This document shows, one piece after another, positions 17,987-26,972 of a stretch of DNA of 64,000 bases (within the stretch, counting starts at the first letter, position 1; every line of letters starts with the position of its first letter). Under the pieces are notes generated by a model. The model saw only the letters and a program-made list of their open reading frames with translations, ran no database searches and was not told where the DNA came from. This DNA comes from Bacteroidales bacterium. GTDB taxonomy: Bacteria; Bacteroidota; Bacteroidia; Bacteroidales; UBA932. Both the position numbers and the translations under genes were made by a program. The stretch spans positions 31,468 through 95,467 of the forward strand of contig VSOK01000003.1 in the NCBI GenBank assembly GCA_009774765.1. The letters are read 5' to 3'.

Positions 17987-19582
17987 TTATCTGACTGCCA
18001 CTGTACCGGGATTTTCCAGTGCAACCTTGATCGTCTCGTCGATGTCTATGTAGAAACGGTAGAACGCTTCATCATCAAGTTTGGAGTACCGTCCGACGAG
18101 AGCCTTGAGCTGAGGCATCATATAAGCCTCGGACAGTTCCCATTCGCCTTTCTTTGCCACAATACCTTCCGCAGCGGCAAAATCGACGAACCTGCGGCCC
18201 AGATCAAGACTTTCAAGATATGATGAAAGTTCGTCAAAATTCTCAATGGCAGACAATTTTGCCCTGTAGCGGTCAAACATTAATGAAGCGAAACGCATCT
18301 GCATCGCCTTCTTGTTGCATTTGATATAGAAAGATGTAGCCTTTGTAGTATCAATAGGGACAAATATATCAGGCACGATTCCTCCGCCTCCGTATACAGT
18401 CCTTCCTCCTACGGTGAAATACTCTATACTGCGGTCTATCTTTATGCTGTCCGCCTCCGTCATCTCACCGTGCGCATAACGCTCATATATGTCATAGGCA
18501 TAGTCTGGAGAATACGGTTTCTGTATACAGCGTCCCGAAGGGGTATAGAATCTTGCAACAGTAAGCCTTATCCCTGATCCGTCCGTAAAATTAAGCGGTT
18601 CCTGGACCAGTCCCTTGCCGAAAGAACGTCTTCCGACAATCACTCCCCTGTCATTGTCCTGTACCGCTCCGGCAAATATTTCACTTGAAGATGCGGAAGA
18701 CTCGCCTATCAGGACCGAAAGCTCCACATCCTGAAGAGTACCCCGGCCATCTGCCTTGAACTCCTGCCTGTCACGGTGCAGTCCTTCCATATAAACAATC
18801 ATCGCCCCTTTCGGTAGAAATTCATTGCCGAGCAGAAGTGCCTGGTCAAGATATCCTCCGCTGTTGTCACGAAGGTCAAAAAGCATTCTTGTCATACCTT
18901 GCGAAAGAAGCTCCGCACTGGCCTTGCTGAATTCGCTGTAGGTTGTCCTCGAAAATTTTGACAGACGTATATATCCTGTAGTGTCATTGACCATAAATGC
19001 GGCATCGACACTGTTTACAGGAATTTTTCCTCTGGTGATATCAAACGGTATCACAGCACCTGAGCGCGATACCGTTATCTTCACCTTGCTTCCTGAAGGC
19101 CCCTTCATAAGCCTTACCATACTGTCCTGAGGCGTCTTAACCCCGGCTATATCTTTGGTATCTACTCTGATGATCCTGTCTCCCTGCATCAGCCCGGCCT
19201 TTTCTGACGGGCCTCCAGGAATGACACTGAGCACTATGGCCGTATCATTGGGTACATTGAACTGGATACCGATTCCCTCAAAATTACCGGCAAGCTCAGT
19301 CTCTGAAATCTCCAGATCCACAGGAGGCAGATACACAGAATGAGGATCCAGCTTCTGAAGCGCGGCTTCTACAGCAGCATCCGTCATACCCTTCATATCT
19401 ATAGTGTCGACATAATTCTTCTCCACTTCCTGAAGAATCAGATTCAGTTTACGCCAACGCTCATAGTTCCCGTCAAATTTTTTCGTGTCTGTGATTCTGA
19501 ACACAATGCCGGAAAGAAGAGCACCGATAACAATGCCCAGAAGGGCTGCATAGAGGGCGGTATTTCCTTTTTTCATCTTCAA
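17987..19582 (-). CDS. S41 family C-terminal processing protease
   Basis: A 531-residue serine/lysine protease. It has an N-terminal membrane anchor (ALYAALLGIVIGALLSGIVF, about 8-27). The PDZ domain is around 95-185 (VIPGGPSEKAGLMQGDRIIRVD). In the catalytic core, IGESSASSSEIFAGAVQDNDRG holds the Ser and RRSFGKGLVQ the Lys. The length and layout match Ctp/Prc-like periplasmic proteases. The ATG overlaps the stop of the dCMP deaminase gene (19579-19582). Confidence 0.92.
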   Translation of the reverse strand: MKMKKGNTALYAALLGIVIGALLSGIVFRITDTKKFDGNYERWRKLNLILQEVEKNYVDTIDMKGMTDAAVEAALQKLDPHSVYLPPVDLEISETELAGNFEGIGIQFNVPNDTAIVLSVIPGGPSEKAGLMQGDRIIRVDTKDIAGVKTPQDSMVRLMKGPSGSKVKITVSRSGAVIPFDITRGKIPVNSVDAAFMVNDTTGYIRLSKFSRTTYSEFSKASAELLSQGMTRMLFDLRDNSGGYLDQALLLGNEFLPKGAMIVYMEGLHRDRQEFKADGRGTLQDVELSVLIGESSASSSEIFAGAVQDNDRGVIVGRRSFGKGLVQEPLNFTDGSGIRLTVARFYTPSGRCIQKPYSPDYAYDIYERYAHGEMTEADSIKIDRSIEYFTVGGRTVYGGGGIVPDIFVPIDTTKATSFYIKCNKKAMQMRFASLMFDRYRAKLSAIENFDELSSYLESLDLGRRFVDFAAAEGIVAKKGEWELSEAYMMPQLKALVGRYSKLDDEAFYRFYIDIDETIKVALENPGTVAVR

Positions 19583-19983
19583 TCAACCTTTTCTACGACA
19601 ACTCCCGCCTTGACAAGGAGGTCAACCCCGTCCGTAAGCCTGTATTCGTCACGGTAGACGACACGGCTGATTCCGGACTGGATAATCAATTTAGCGCATT
19701 CAATACAAGGGGCAGCAGTTACATACAATGTGGCATTCCTGCTGCTGTTGCCCGACTGTGCGACTTTGGTGATAGCATTCGCCTCTGCGTGAAGTACATA
19801 CGGCTTTGTCGCCCCGCTCTCGTCCTCGCAAATGTTCTCAAAGCCTGCAGGAGTGCCGTTATATCCGTCAGATATGATCATCCTGTCCTTCACGAGCAGT
19901 GCCCCGACCTGACGTCTTCTGCAATATGAGTTTTGCGCCCATATAGCCGCCATCTGCATATAACTGCTGTCAAATTTCTCCAT
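19579..19983 (-). CDS. dCMP deaminase (ComEB-type zinc deaminase)
   Basis: A 134-residue cytidine/deoxycytidylate deaminase-fold enzyme. It shows the zinc motifs HAEANAI and PCIECAKLII and the N-terminal block CRRRQVGALLVKDRMIISDGYNGTP of dCMP deaminases, which feed dUMP to thymidylate synthesis. It starts 6 bp after the acyl-CoA ligase gene and overlaps the S41 gene by 4 bp, so the three form an operon. Confidence 0.88.
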   Translation of the reverse strand: MEKFDSSYMQMAAIWAQNSYCRRRQVGALLVKDRMIISDGYNGTPAGFENICEDESGATKPYVLHAEANAITKVAQSGNSSRNATLYVTAAPCIECAKLIIQSGISRVVYRDEYRLTDGVDLLVKAGVVVEKVD

Positions 19984-19989
19984 ACCGAA

Positions 19990-21648
19990 TTAATTTCTCT
20001 GATAAAGATACCTTTTGATGCTTCTCTTTGGAGTACGCTCAAAATCTTCCGGAAGAATCTCGATCTTCTTGATCCTTGCATAGTTCGGAAGTTCCTTGTT
20101 CGTCTCCACCATAGCTTCGTTGAGAGCTTTTTCCAAAGCCTCACGGCTGAATCCGTCAACCTCACCCTGGTGGAAATCAGGATATATCAGAGCCGTCAGT
20201 CCCCCGTCGTCCTCTATGACAAGAGAATCCACAACATATTTCATATTGTTCAGGACGCACTCGATCTCCTCCGGATATATATTCTGTCCTGAAGGGCCGA
20301 GTATCATACATTTGGAACGTCCCCTGAGGAAAAGATATCCCTCGGAATCCATTATTCCCATATCGCCTGTACGGAACCATCCGTCCGCAGTGAACGATGC
20401 TTCGGTAGCCTCTTCGTTCTTGTAGTATCCGAGAAATACATTGGCTCCTTTGACAAGGACTTCTCCCGGGATGGTATACGGATCATCAGAGTCAATCTTT
20501 ATCTCCATATTCGGAGCCGCCTTTCCACAGGAAAGAAGCTTGTTGGTCTTCCAGTCATCGTATGCTATGATCGGTGCGCACTCCGTCATACCGTAACCGA
20601 CAGTGAACGGGAAGTTTATCCTTTTGAAGAACGCTTCAACCTCCTTGTTGAATGCGGCACCTCCGATTATGACCTCTTCAAACTTTCCTCCGAAAGCTTC
20701 AATAAGCTCCGTCCTTATCTTCTTCATGACAACCTGGTCAAGGCCCGGAATATTCATAAGGAATCTGATGCCGCCTTTGTCAAGTATAGGCTTGAGCTTG
20801 TTTTTATAGACTTTCTCTATGATAAGAGGAACAGCGATGACGATATGAGGCTTGATTTCGGCAAGAGCCTGCATAATGATCTTTGGACTCGGAACCCTTG
20901 TAAGGAAATGCACGTGTGAACCCACTGTCATCTCAAACAGAAGTTCGAACATCATACCGTACATGTGGGCAGAAGGCAGCATCGCCACGACATCGGACTC
21001 ATTGCCAATCATAGGAAGCACCTGTTTTGCAAACACTATGTTGGAATACAGTGCCCTGTAAGGAATCATCACTCCCTTTGAAAAGCCTGAAGTTCCTGAA
21101 GTATAGTTGATGAGCGCGAGTTCATCAGCCGAATCCTCATAATAATCCAGATTCTCAGGCAGGAAGTTCATCGGATATTTCTTTCCGAAAAGCTCATTGA
21201 GATGCTCCCTTACAGAAGTTATCTCATCTGTCCTCGAATAAAGGAAAGAGAAATTGTTTATCTGGATTACAGCCTGAAGGTTAGGCATCTCCGATTCGGT
21301 AAGCCCTTCCCATACGACATCATCAACAAAAAGTATCTTTGCTTCAGAATGGTTCACCAGGTGGTGGACATTTCCTGCTTTGAATTCGTGAAGGATGGGA
21401 ACCGGCACTGCACCGTATGTAATCGCAGAAATAAACGCTACACCCCAGTTGGCCTGGTTGCGTGCACATATTGCAATCTTGTCACCTTTTACAAGTCCGC
21501 AATTTTCATACATAATGTGCATCTTGGCAATTCTTCTTGCCACATCCCTATAATGAAGGACCTGTCCCTTATAGTTTGAAAGGGCCGGACGGTCCCAATT
21601 CGCTTTGAAACTCGCTTCGTAAAGTTTGTTTACAGATTGAAATTCCAT
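19990..21648 (-). CDS. AMP-binding long-chain acyl-CoA ligase
   Basis: A 552-residue ANL-superfamily enzyme that activates a carboxylic acid with ATP and transfers it to CoA. The P-loop-like motif INYTSGTSGFSKGVMIPYRAL is at about 185-205. VGYGMTECAPI is the A5 block, and GDMGIMDSEGYLFLRGRSKCMI the A7/A8 hinge. The last block, TPKRSIKRYLY, keeps the conserved lysine. A long-chain fatty acid is the likely substrate by family resemblance. Confidence 0.88.
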   Translation of the reverse strand: MEFQSVNKLYEASFKANWDRPALSNYKGQVLHYRDVARRIAKMHIMYENCGLVKGDKIAICARNQANWGVAFISAITYGAVPVPILHEFKAGNVHHLVNHSEAKILFVDDVVWEGLTESEMPNLQAVIQINNFSFLYSRTDEITSVREHLNELFGKKYPMNFLPENLDYYEDSADELALINYTSGTSGFSKGVMIPYRALYSNIVFAKQVLPMIGNESDVVAMLPSAHMYGMMFELLFEMTVGSHVHFLTRVPSPKIIMQALAEIKPHIVIAVPLIIEKVYKNKLKPILDKGGIRFLMNIPGLDQVVMKKIRTELIEAFGGKFEEVIIGGAAFNKEVEAFFKRINFPFTVGYGMTECAPIIAYDDWKTNKLLSCGKAAPNMEIKIDSDDPYTIPGEVLVKGANVFLGYYKNEEATEASFTADGWFRTGDMGIMDSEGYLFLRGRSKCMILGPSGQNIYPEEIECVLNNMKYVVDSLVIEDDGGLTALIYPDFHQGEVDGFSREALEKALNEAMVETNKELPNYARIKKIEILPEDFERTPKRSIKRYLYQRN

Positions 21649-21665
21649 AATTGTTCGTATTTGGT

Positions 21666-23948
21666 TTAAGGTTTAAGTTCAACTGTTACTTTCTTGCCGT
21701 CATATCTCGTGACTTCAACTCCTCCCTTGACAGGGGTAACCGCACTGTCCGGCCTGATCTTCCTGTTGCCTTCAAACGATGTCAGCGGATCACCTCCATA
21801 GAAAGGATATATAAGAGTCTGCAGCGACGTCCTGACAGCCCAGTAGGTCTTTCCGCCGACCTTTATTTCCTCCGGAAGACCTTTGATTGTCTCCGACGGT
21901 CTTATACCTTTCCAGTCAGCAGGCTTACGTCCCTGAAGATTGTACATATCGATAGTATTGTCCTTGTGAAGCACCATCACATTGTATTTTCTCGCACCGG
22001 AAAAGTCATAGACATCAGGGCCTATAAGTATTTCCTTGCCAAGATCCACCGGGAAAGGACTTACAAATCGTCCCAACCTGTCTATAAGATACAGTTTTGA
22101 TCCTGATGCGAACAGAATCTGTAGCTTCCCGTTGGCAAAATAGTCTACTGTCACGGCATTTCCGCATATAGGCGTACTGAACGGTGCTCCCCAGAGCCCT
22201 TTTCCGTTCTCATCTTCCAGACAGAGATACATATTGGACCTCTGATAGAACGAATTGATTTTTCCCGTGCCGGAATTCTTCACCTTGAAAGGTCCTGTCG
22301 GGACAACCACTACTGTATCTCGTTCGTATACAGGTGCATTGCTCTTGATTTCAGAGACGCGGTCAAGAGTGAAGCCGACCGTATTGTCACCTTTGGATGA
22401 GCCTATTTTCATTACAGCGGGAGCGAATACCGCATCTGCAAAGAAAGATTTGAGTGCTGAAGCATATTCCTTTCTGAACACCTGCTCCAGTACCGCAGAG
22501 TTCTCAGTCATCGACATATAGCCGAAGAAGTGCAGATTGCGCGTATCGGCACGGCCCGAAAGGTCAGCTCCGGACAGATATGAAGCAAGAGTATTCTCCA
22601 ATGCGACTCCACTGACATACTCGTTTACGGCAGATTCGCTTCCGGCAATAATCCAGCCCTTCATATATGTGAACTTCGACTCATCATCTGCAGAAAACAG
22701 TGAGCCGAAAAGCGAAGACGCGAATCCGGAATAGACAAAATCGTGCACCGCCGGAACATACTGTTTCACGGAGGTGACATCCAGACCTCTGAAAATCGTA
22801 TTGACATCGATATTTCCCGGCCTGAGCAGCAATACGTTTTCAAGCCTGTCGCCCACATAGAACGAGGCTTGCGCTATCTCTTTGAGATCCAGAATCTCAG
22901 CCCACTGCGCAGGAGCGATTTTGACATTGTTCTGAAGAGCCTTCTGCGCGGCCTTGTACTTAGCCTCCCCCATCTTCGTGTCCGCGAACTTCAGATATGC
23001 TTCAAGATAGGCGTTAACATCAGCCAAAGGGACAGAAAAGGCAGACACCGTATAGGAAGGCAATACATCAGCGACTTTTGACGTCGCAACGGAAGTGTTG
23101 CGGAAGACATTGAGGAATTTTTCATTGCCGTGGCCGCTTATCATAGTGCCGGACATCGAAAGTCCTGAAAATGAAGTCTGGTCAAACGAAAGGACTATCC
23201 AGTCCGAAATACGCCGGGAAAAGTCCGCATATTTTCGGTAGCCGCTGTTGAGGACTTCGGACATAAGTTTGCCGATATTGGCGTTGGAAATATACAGCTG
23301 GCCTATGCCATAGCTGACGGAAGCCGCAGATGCGAACCCGTCGTGGTCAACTACAGAAATAGATTGTGATATATGTCTTTCGGAAGATTTCAGAAGCGAC
23401 TCGGAAGATGAGATGAGAAGCAGCTGGCGTTTTTCCAGATATGTTCCCTTCTCAGCAAGCTTGGAGCAGTCAAGACTCGAAGTATAAAGTCCGTATTCTC
23501 CGGCAAAATCCCTAAGCATATAGACATCTTCAGAAAGCGTAGCTCCAGACCTGCCCGCATCGATTATGAGCAGAGGCATAAGCGAGCCTCCATAATGAAA
23601 CGAGAGCAGAGCCCTTGATGACCTTATTGAATGGATTTCCTTTGCCTCAATCTTGCCGTAGACTCCTGAAATGAATTTCCCGAATCCGTCTGATGAGGAC
23701 ATAAAGCCGACTGGAGAATCCGCGCCTCCAAGAACGAAAGACAGAGACTTCAAGTCATCAAAACGCATCAGGGCCACGGCATCAGACGGTACAGCCTGAA
23801 ACAGCCCGTTGCGGCTATCAGACAACTCAAGCCCGGAGCTGTCCCTGCTTCCGGAAGTATCCGAATATAAAAACATTATAGCCACTCCCACTCCTGCAAG
23901 GAGTACAATTATGGCTATAGTCAAAAAAATTACAGTCTTTTTGTTCAT
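21666..23948 (-). CDS. Large membrane-anchored extracytoplasmic protein of unknown function
   Basis: A 760-residue protein with one N-terminal membrane helix (about 5-28) and the rest outside the cytoplasm. The N-terminal region (AVPSDAVALMRFDDLKSLSFVLGG) resembles DUF3352-like exported proteins. The last 200 residues contain strand-turn repeats with an outer-surface look (KLYLIDRLGRFVSPFPVDLGKEI). No catalytic motif was seen. It sits 7 bp from ridA and 17 bp from the acyl-CoA ligase gene on the same strand. Confidence 0.7.
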   Translation of the reverse strand: MNKKTVIFLTIAIIVLLAGVGVAIMFLYSDTSGSRDSSGLELSDSRNGLFQAVPSDAVALMRFDDLKSLSFVLGGADSPVGFMSSSDGFGKFISGVYGKIEAKEIHSIRSSRALLSFHYGGSLMPLLIIDAGRSGATLSEDVYMLRDFAGEYGLYTSSLDCSKLAEKGTYLEKRQLLLISSSESLLKSSERHISQSISVVDHDGFASAASVSYGIGQLYISNANIGKLMSEVLNSGYRKYADFSRRISDWIVLSFDQTSFSGLSMSGTMISGHGNEKFLNVFRNTSVATSKVADVLPSYTVSAFSVPLADVNAYLEAYLKFADTKMGEAKYKAAQKALQNNVKIAPAQWAEILDLKEIAQASFYVGDRLENVLLLRPGNIDVNTIFRGLDVTSVKQYVPAVHDFVYSGFASSLFGSLFSADDESKFTYMKGWIIAGSESAVNEYVSGVALENTLASYLSGADLSGRADTRNLHFFGYMSMTENSAVLEQVFRKEYASALKSFFADAVFAPAVMKIGSSKGDNTVGFTLDRVSEIKSNAPVYERDTVVVVPTGPFKVKNSGTGKINSFYQRSNMYLCLEDENGKGLWGAPFSTPICGNAVTVDYFANGKLQILFASGSKLYLIDRLGRFVSPFPVDLGKEILIGPDVYDFSGARKYNVMVLHKDNTIDMYNLQGRKPADWKGIRPSETIKGLPEEIKVGGKTYWAVRTSLQTLIYPFYGGDPLTSFEGNRKIRPDSAVTPVKGGVEVTRYDGKKVTVELKP

Positions 23949-23955
23949 ACAGCAA

Positions 23956-24330
23956 TTACTTTACAGCAATCGCCTCTATCTCAACTTTCACACCAAGAGG
24001 AAGGGCGGCTACCTGATAGCAGGCTCTTGCCGGTTTGTCCTGGGTAAAGAACTCCGCATAGACCTCATTCATTGCCTTGAAGTTGGCGATATCATCCAGA
24101 AGGACGGTCGTTTTCACGACATTGTCATACGTCATACCTGCTTCGGCAAGAATAGCACCTACATTCTTGAGAGACTGTCTTGTCTGCTCCTCAATGGTCT
24201 GAGGCACTGAACCGTCAGCCGGAACTACAGGAATCTGACCTGAAACATACAATGTCCCATTAACTTCTATTGCCTGGGAATAAGGGCCCACCGCCTTCGG
24301 TGCATCAGCAGTCGCAATAACTTTTTTCAT
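23956..24330 (-). CDS. ridA: RidA family reactive-intermediate deaminase
   Basis: A 124-residue trimeric enamine/imine deaminase that removes 2-aminoacrylate-type intermediates. Conserved blocks are APKAVGPYSQAIEVNGTLYVSGQIP, GMTYDNVVKTTVLLDD and ARACYQVAALPLGVKVEIEAIA with the substrate-binding Arg. It leads a minus-strand group of ridA, the 760-residue protein and the acyl-CoA ligase. Its promoter belongs to the CTGCTCTC-spacer family. Confidence 0.93.
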   Translation of the reverse strand: MKKVIATADAPKAVGPYSQAIEVNGTLYVSGQIPVVPADGSVPQTIEEQTRQSLKNVGAILAEAGMTYDNVVKTTVLLDDIANFKAMNEVYAEFFTQDKPARACYQVAALPLGVKVEIEAIAVK

Positions 24331-24384
24331 CTTTATATCAATTAAATACGTTTATATACATCCAATCACCCCACTTCCAATCTG

Positions 24385-24426
24385 CAAATATAGTCAAAAC
24401 CGAGAGCAGAGACAAAATTTATTTTG
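24385..24426 (-). promoter_or_regulatory. ridA promoter with CTGCTCTC spacer and palindromic -33 region
   Basis: Read on the minus strand, TTTG (24413-24416) is followed by a 20-bp spacer containing CTCTGCTCTCG and TTTGAC, then TATATTTG (24385-24392). The -33 box is the right half of the palindrome CAAAAT-AA-ATTTTG. The same arrangement recurs at 46038-46073 and five times at 49681-50066. Confidence 0.75.
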
Positions 24427-24764
24427 CCTCTGTCCCTGCAAACCTACACTGCAGCAGCGTCTACAGGCATTTTACCGCCCGGGACAATATCGCCAATAAC
24501 TATAAGCAATACTTAAAAATCACGAGCAGGGCCGCCTAACGTAACCTCAACACTATCAACAACATACAAAACAGAGACCTGCTTTGCCCCTACATTTTGA
24601 CGAGGGCAAAGCAGGCCATTACTTTATATAACATTAATTATCAACACATTAACAAATACACCCCTGCTTGTGATTTGTATCTCGTCCTGAAAAAGTTTAC
24701 CCCCCCCATTATTTTATGCACATATCATCCTCCAGAATGCACCGAAGCATCAGGCTTTTCTTTG
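24427..24764. other. Intergenic stretch with a 12-bp perfect inverted repeat
   Basis: No credible gene is seen here. It holds the inverted repeat CCTGCTTTGCCC (24578-24589) / GGGCAAAGCAGG (24604-24615) around a 14-bp loop, and a run of eight C (24700-24707). The composition is mixed, and the stretch marks the edge of the RHS island. Confidence 0.6.
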
Positions 24765-24953
24765 CTAATGCTCAACAAGATAGGCAGGTTCATCCTGCTC
24801 TCGCTCAATCGCAAAGTTAACAGTATTTCCGGAACAGAAGGCGTATAAATCATTATGGTATTTTATAAACTGATGGCTTTGTATGTCGGATATTATTTCC
24901 AAATGAAGATTTATATATTTTAAAACAAAGTATGGAGAGAAAAGTCCCTCCAT
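24765..24953 (-). pseudogene. Remnant of an RHS core 3' end
   Basis: The minus-strand reading LYAFCSGNTVNFAIE matches the end of the RHS core in the big gene (PYAFCSNNPVNFVDPDG). At DNA level 24812-24849 matches 27584-27621 at about 32 of 38 positions. The frame around it (62 residues) has no other RHS similarity and stops soon after. I read it as a fragment left by rearrangement downstream of the RHS gene. Confidence 0.6.
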
Positions 24954-24970
24954 ACTTTAATCATTATAAG

Positions 24971-25252
24971 TTATTCCAGATATCTGGAATTTTTAATGAA
25001 CACATCACATATTATTTTTGCATATTGAGGAAACAGTTCCACATCCAATTGAGGTTGATGTTTTTGGAAGAATTCATAAGCCTGGGACAATTGCCGGTGC
25101 AGTATGTACGAATAATCAAGGGTCTGAAATTCAGAGCAGATTATTTCACAGTCGTTGCCTGATTTCAGCACCAGGGAAGTATGTGCAGGATGAATAGTCG
25201 TCGGAGTAAAACCGAGCAGTCCATCGGCAGGGATTTCAGAAAAACATTTCAT
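24971..25252 (-). CDS. Small hypothetical protein in the RHS island
   Basis: A 93-residue frame starting 8 bp after the 163-residue gene stop and ending shortly before the RHS remnant. It has no signal peptide and no recognised motif; the C-terminal half is helical and aromatic (SQAYEFFQKHQPQLDVELFPQYAKIICDVF, shown only to describe composition). It could be a short immunity-like protein or a degraded gene. Its position in the tight downstream operon is the main reason to list it. Confidence 0.45.
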   Translation of the reverse strand: MKCFSEIPADGLLGFTPTTIHPAHTSLVLKSGNDCEIICSEFQTLDYSYILHRQLSQAYEFFQKHQPQLDVELFPQYAKIICDVFIKNSRYLE

Positions 25253-25260
25253 TCAAAACA

Positions 25261-25752
25261 TCAAAGACATTCATAGCGATTCAGAGGCCTTATTTCAACA
25301 TTATCCAGAATACGGTCAAACAATTCAAGATCCTCTTCTCTGACGTAGTAATACATCACAGAAACTCTGTAGTTAACATATTGCTTATATGTGTCCTGTC
25401 TAAAATATAGCCCGTCATCACTACAGCATTTTTCGGTTTGACCGCAATAGCGGTTCGTGCCTTGGAAATATACCTGATAATTTATATCTGGAAATATATA
25501 AGAACACAATGGACTACCGTAATATACCAACAAATATGCGGCTGATCTCTTTTGAGGCTTTTCATATTTCCTCAGATACACATATAGCCAAGTCTTAAAT
25601 CCATTATCGTCTTCTTTTTGCATCGGACTTTTGAAGCCTTCTGTTTCTATTATGACCTCACTGCCATACAGTTCCAATGTATCGCACACCTGTCCAAGCA
25701 CGGACGTTACGAAAGCAACACTTAAAATCAATGTCATAACTGTCTTTTTCAT
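25261..25752 (-). CDS. Exported small protein downstream of RHS tip module (candidate immunity)
   Basis: A 163-residue protein with a clean signal peptide (KKTVMTLILSVAFVTSVLGQ), so it acts in the periplasm or beyond. It holds several cysteines (CGQTEKCC) and many tyrosines. Its ATG overlaps the stop of the displaced tip gene (ATGA at 25749-25752), the usual spacing of a toxin and its immunity gene. No family was recognised. Confidence 0.6.
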   Translation of the reverse strand: MKKTVMTLILSVAFVTSVLGQVCDTLELYGSEVIIETEGFKSPMQKEDDNGFKTWLYVYLRKYEKPQKRSAAYLLVYYGSPLCSYIFPDINYQVYFQGTNRYCGQTEKCCSDDGLYFRQDTYKQYVNYRVSVMYYYVREEDLELFDRILDNVEIRPLNRYECL

Positions 25753-26333
25753 CTCAACCTGGAATTATAATTATAACGTGCCTGCTCTTCTACCTTTTTT
25801 ATCTGATCATACAATTGTATGTTTGTGTCAACCCATGATGATACGGTAATAAGAGATTCAGTAAGTGGTTCCCATACTTCCTCACCATTAACGAATTTAT
25901 ATTTATGGAAAGGATTCACGTCCTTTCCCTGTTGCTTAAGCTCATAGAAATATGCATAGCCATAGGCTTCATATGCAGTATTCGTGGCCTGTCCCTCTGG
26001 CGACAAAAGCGAATTTGTTATTATATAAACATTGTCATCCGGAGATTGGTCGCTTTCTGCTCCAGGAATCAATGTAATGCCGTTTTCCCAACTTCCTCCT
26101 CTTTTAAACTCCTGATGTTCCCCATTGGCGTTCATATAGCCGGATGACGTTCGGAAATTATACTCTATGGTACTGTTTGCCAAAGCCTTCAAGGCCACCA
26201 TATTTTCTGACCGACTATCGGATTTATTAAGCCGACGGGTATTAAGTTTTCCGGAAGAATTGAATTTAACGCACTTTGCTTCATCCTTAGCAAATTTACT
26301 ATGAATCTTAGCATAAGTATCGATAACTATCAA
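25749..26333 (-). CDS. Displaced paralogue of the RHS C-terminal tip
   Basis: This 194-residue frame (TTG start) aligns along its length with the last 190 or so residues of the RHS protein. ITLIPGAESDQSPDDNVYIITNS matches TLLPDDAAMQRSPDSNIYVIVNS, and YEAYGYAYFYEL matches HEGYGHALVYVL. It has no signal peptide and no RHS core of its own, so it looks like an orphan tip module. Both His of the HE-G-Y-GH motif are Tyr here. The frame is open for about 20 further codons upstream, overlapping the previous gene. Whether it is translated alone is unknown. Confidence 0.6.
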   Translation of the reverse strand: MIVIDTYAKIHSKFAKDEAKCVKFNSSGKLNTRRLNKSDSRSENMVALKALANSTIEYNFRTSSGYMNANGEHQEFKRGGSWENGITLIPGAESDQSPDDNVYIITNSLLSPEGQATNTAYEAYGYAYFYELKQQGKDVNPFHKYKFVNGEEVWEPLTESLITVSSWVDTNIQLYDQIKKVEEQARYNYNSRLR

Positions 26334-26337
26334 ATCA

Positions 26338-26967
26338 TTAATCTTGGAAATGCAGCAAGCGTAATCCCTTACCTTTTATCCAAACAGGTTGTTTTAAAAA
26401 CAATTTCATATTCAATATGATTTCATCGCTCTGGTAACACAAATTCTGCATCACATCAAAGTAATCATTATCAACAAGAAAAGTTTCTCTTCTGCATATG
26501 TAACGCACAGATCTGTCTACAAGTTCATCTGAAAAGCTACCATCCTCATCATAAATATACACCGCAAACCGTCCGTGAGGCTTAACTATCTTATAAAACG
26601 TCACAAATGGCATAGAAAAAGGAGTCTCAGAATCCATAATCAATGTTGAACCATATTCGTAAACAATTGTCATAATAGAAAGTGGGAACAATGGACGATT
26701 CATATATACACCAAAATCTTCTTGACCAAACCAGATAACAACATAGTCATCAGTATCATTTTCAATGACATATTTATAAGTAAATATTCCTTTTTGTTCT
26801 GCCATATCTATATTATACATATTTATGGTATCGTCATCAACAAATGGCAATGTCATACAATGATATTCCGAAACGGATTCTTTTACTAATTTCAAAGAAT
26901 CTGATGGCTGGAGTTGCTTGGGTACAACTTCTAAGCATATACAACATAATGTAAGAAAGAAATTCAT
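26338..26967 (-). CDS. Hypothetical protein directly after the RHS gene (candidate immunity)
   Basis: A 209-residue protein starting 5 bp after the RHS stop. It begins with a hydrophobic, cysteine-rich stretch (NFFLTLCCICLEVV) that could be a signal peptide or lipoprotein-like signal. The body has a beta-rich look (GRFAVYIYDEDGSFSDE) and no motif I recognise. The position immediately after a polymorphic-toxin-like gene is where an immunity protein normally sits; that role is inference. Confidence 0.6.
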   Translation of the reverse strand: MNFFLTLCCICLEVVPKQLQPSDSLKLVKESVSEYHCMTLPFVDDDTINMYNIDMAEQKGIFTYKYVIENDTDDYVVIWFGQEDFGVYMNRPLFPLSIMTIVYEYGSTLIMDSETPFSMPFVTFYKIVKPHGRFAVYIYDEDGSFSDELVDRSVRYICRRETFLVDNDYFDVMQNLCYQSDEIILNMKLFLKQPVWIKGKGLRLLHFQD

Positions 26968-26972
26968 ATTTT

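Noticed and set aside
24597..24848. 83-residue plus-strand frame beside the RHS remnant
   Set aside because: It overlaps the inverted repeat and the remnant, with no signal or motif. The minus-strand RHS similarity explains the region.
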